The position numbers and the translations under genes are program-made. A stretch of 64,000 nt of DNA, taken from positions 9,548,001 through 9,612,000 of the forward strand of contig JAFFSR010000237.1 in assembly GCA_017163975.1 (NCBI GenBank). Direction: 5' to 3'. Positions within the stretch are counted from its first letter, which is position 1. Every line of letters starts with the position of its first letter. The notes beneath the pieces are model-generated. The model did not search any database and was not told the DNA's origin. It saw only the letters and a list, made by a program, of their open reading frames with translations. Of this stretch, positions 62,101-64,000 are shown piece after piece. The stretch is from Anastatus disparis. Taxonomy: Eukaryota; Arthropoda; Insecta; Hymenoptera; Eupelmidae.

Positions 62101-64000
62101 TGGCCTTGTATCGATCAAACCCTAACAACCATCATTTTATTACTATCTTTATTTATATATAAATAGAATACTAAAATATTAAAACTTAAAGTATTTATTG
62201 AATATACTAACAAGATTCATCAGCTGACAAGTATGGATAGCGTTCGCAAGCTCGCACCAACTCAATTTTAAGATTATTGATATAACCTTTAGGCTCGTTG
62301 CTTTTAATTGTCTGGCTGGTCTTGCCGTATCTGGCAAGTTTTTCAGCTGTTGCAAACTCATTTTTCATTATTTTAGTGTATCTTGCTATGGCAGACTCGA
62401 GTATATCACAGTTTTCTTTTACAACCTGTAATGATGATTTTTATTATTTTGCAATGGGTTCTTGAAATTATCGATTATTGAAATAAAATTTATTACATGT
62501 GTGAGTATCTGAGTACATGAAAAAAAGAATTCGATGAAATTTATACTTGAAAGATTGTTGAAAGATACAATTTTATATAAAATAGAAAAATAGTATATTA
62601 TGCAACAAATTTGGGAAATAGATGATTCTCCCATGAGTTAATTTTATGGGTTGAGCACAACAAAGGTGACAAAAAGAGCTCTGTCGAGGTTCATTCATGC
62701 GTAGAAGTTGCGTACATGTATTTGATCAAAGTTTTATTTTTTTAGGCTTGTTTTTGGTGCACGTAGTTTACCAAACTCTTAAACTCCAGTTCAAAATTTA
62801 AAAAAATTTTAAAATAAATAAAAATAAAAGTTATCGTGTATTCACACGGCACGATTAAATTTATAAAAGTATAGCATGTCTACGAAAATTCGCTAGATTT
62901 ACTCAATAGCTTTAACGCAATTATCTTGTTTCCTTGATGTACACCTAAACGACAATGCCTCTCGGGTAAAAAAACTTTACAAGCGATTAGACATAACAGG
63001 AGGAAAATATTTATAGCCTTACCCATAAAGAGGGATTAAAGTAAAAAGATTGAAAAAGAAGGAATCGATAATAAAAAAAAAGGAGAAAACTATATCTAAA
63101 TATAAATATCAAAGATTGATCAGTATAAAAAAAATAAATAAAATTTTTATAAGTTAATAGACAAAATAGCAGAGAAAGTTAGTGAAAAAAAATAATCTTA
63201 TTTAAATTTCAGTTAATTTTTCAAAAATTCTAAAAATATGCATTTTTATGCACAATCCAAAAATAAAAAGGATTACATAATATATAATTAAAAAAAAAAA
63301 CAACATATTTGTCTTTAAAATTTTCAAAGTAATCTTTATAATTGGATAATAAGTGAATCTTGTAAGTGATTATTACAGCTTTGCTATTTGGAAAAACAAA
63401 GTAAAATTATTGCTGTATTGTTTCAGAAATTCCATACTCATAAATAAATTTTGGGAAAATACCGAATTATCGGTTAGTCAGCTTTATTTTTCTTAGGCCA
63501 GTATATCAGCAGTTTTTTTTTACTCGAGCTATGGCTTTTACTTGTTATTCTAATCTAAAGAATTCGATAACTTTCATTTTTGTAATAAAGTTAAATAAAA
63601 TTAATTTTTAAAAACAACTTGATATTGTTAAATTTTAATGATATAATTTTTAAAATTCTTTGAAATTCTAATGATCATTATGATACATAGAATGTAAATT
63701 ATTTTTTTACAGTTATGTTTCGTACTATTAAAAAAAAATAATCATGCCAATAATACACATGAATGAACTTTTAAATTACGGTAAAATATATGTTTTGCAT
63801 ACTAAATAACACAAGCAATTCATACTTCATATTTTCACCAAATTAGCCTCGACAACTCTACGTATATAATAACGTTAAAAAATAAATATTTAAACTAAAA
63901 TAAAAAGTTAAATTAAAAAACAAAAAATAATGTAAAACCTGAAATTTGAATGAGTCTCGCTTGAGTAGATAAGATTCGTTGTAAACTTCTCTATTATTGG
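59129..64000 (-). CDS. Beta-N-acetylhexosaminidase, GH20 (5' end beyond the window)
   Basis: Removes terminal N-acetylhexosamine from chitooligosaccharides or glycans; insect members serve chitin turnover or lysosomal and sperm glycan trimming. Exons on the minus strand are 63939..≥64000, 62212..62425, 61587..61711, 60564..60939, 59831..60383 and 59129..59306, all in frame, giving at least 502 residues. Family landmarks in order are: [12 protein letters not shown] and DESYNLTV (GH20b domain), [54 protein letters not shown], the catalytic Asp-Glu in [19 protein letters not shown] and the end [26 protein letters not shown]. Overall it resembles lysosomal/HEXB-like insect hexosaminidases. The signal peptide is outside the window, so the subgroup cannot be settled. 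Catalytic residues are intact. Confidence 0.93.
59307..59830 (-). other. Hexosaminidase intron
   Basis: A 524-bp AT-rich intron between the penultimate and last coding exons. I see nothing else in it. Confidence 0.7.
60940..61586 (-). other. Hexosaminidase intron
   Basis: A 647-bp AT-rich intron with no recognisable element. Confidence 0.7.
61712..62211 (-). other. Hexosaminidase intron holding a SINE
   Basis: A 500-bp intron, of which about 190 bp is SINE copy F. The rest is AT-rich. Confidence 0.75.
61772..61962 (-). mobile_element. tRNA-derived SINE, copy F (nearly full length)
   Basis: On the minus strand: gaggtctcaatggctcattc, then ggtagagcgatggattcata, an anticodon-like cat instead of the cgt of other copies, then a B-box gagttcgaatcccgctctcg. 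The body carries gtgctttgttcacaaacaca and the end is tatagcaacgttaaat. It is inserted in a hexosaminidase intron in the same orientation as the gene. Confidence 0.88.
62426..63938 (-). other. Long hexosaminidase intron
   Basis: A 1.5-kb AT-rich intron. I see no SINE copy or other gene in it. Confidence 0.7.

Noticed and set aside
1..64000. CRISPR array, operon or bacterial-type signals
   Set aside because: Introns throughout, no spaced direct repeats and no prokaryotic genes. The window is eukaryotic.

Overview
The window is AT-rich DNA with many short introns (about 60-100 bp) and a tRNA-derived SINE family. Gene content points to an insect: cytosolic acetyl-CoA carboxylase, a CdGAPr-type RhoGAP, a CRAL-TRIO tyrosine phosphatase and a chitin-type GH20 hexosaminidase. 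Short introns and compact AT-rich genes would suit a hymenopteran, but that is an inference. All gene models were built by eye from splice signals and reading frame. They have not been checked against transcripts.

Layout. 1-3225: no gene seen. 3226-6741 (-): PTPN9/Ptpmeg2-type phosphatase in 8 exons. 7884-8765 (+): STEEP1/CXorf56 homologue, head-to-head with the phosphatase. 9082-9437 (+): small unrecognised two-exon gene. 9904-19628 (-): 2174-residue BTBD8-like protein with two BTB domains, in 12 exons. 23190-28217 (-): PX-SH3-RhoGAP protein of the CdGAPr/ARHGAP32-33 type, in 7 exons. 31375-32538 (-): unrecognised 242-residue protein. 33344-51366 (+): acetyl-CoA carboxylase with four alternative first coding exons. 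52.2-53.7 kb: SINE cluster and a long inverted repeat. 54454-55104 (+): small membrane protein whose C-terminus and 3'UTR come from a duplicated piece of the carboxylase gene. 56328-58153 (-): Asn-rich unrecognised protein. 59129-64000 (-): beta-N-acetylhexosaminidase whose 5' end lies beyond the window.

The two most interesting points both concern the carboxylase. First, its four alternative first exons all end in phase 2, so the splice junction itself encodes the residue four places before the conserved AMPK-type serine. Three exons give Arg and one gives Thr. Second, about 0.9 kb of its last exon (36 codons plus 3'UTR) is duplicated 3.7 kb downstream and continues in frame from a small transmembrane protein, making a chimeric gene. 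Every codon difference I see between the two tails is amino-acid changing, while the adjoining UTR is almost identical.

The genes do not form one pathway. The carboxylase (malonyl-CoA synthesis) and its chimeric neighbour are linked only by descent.
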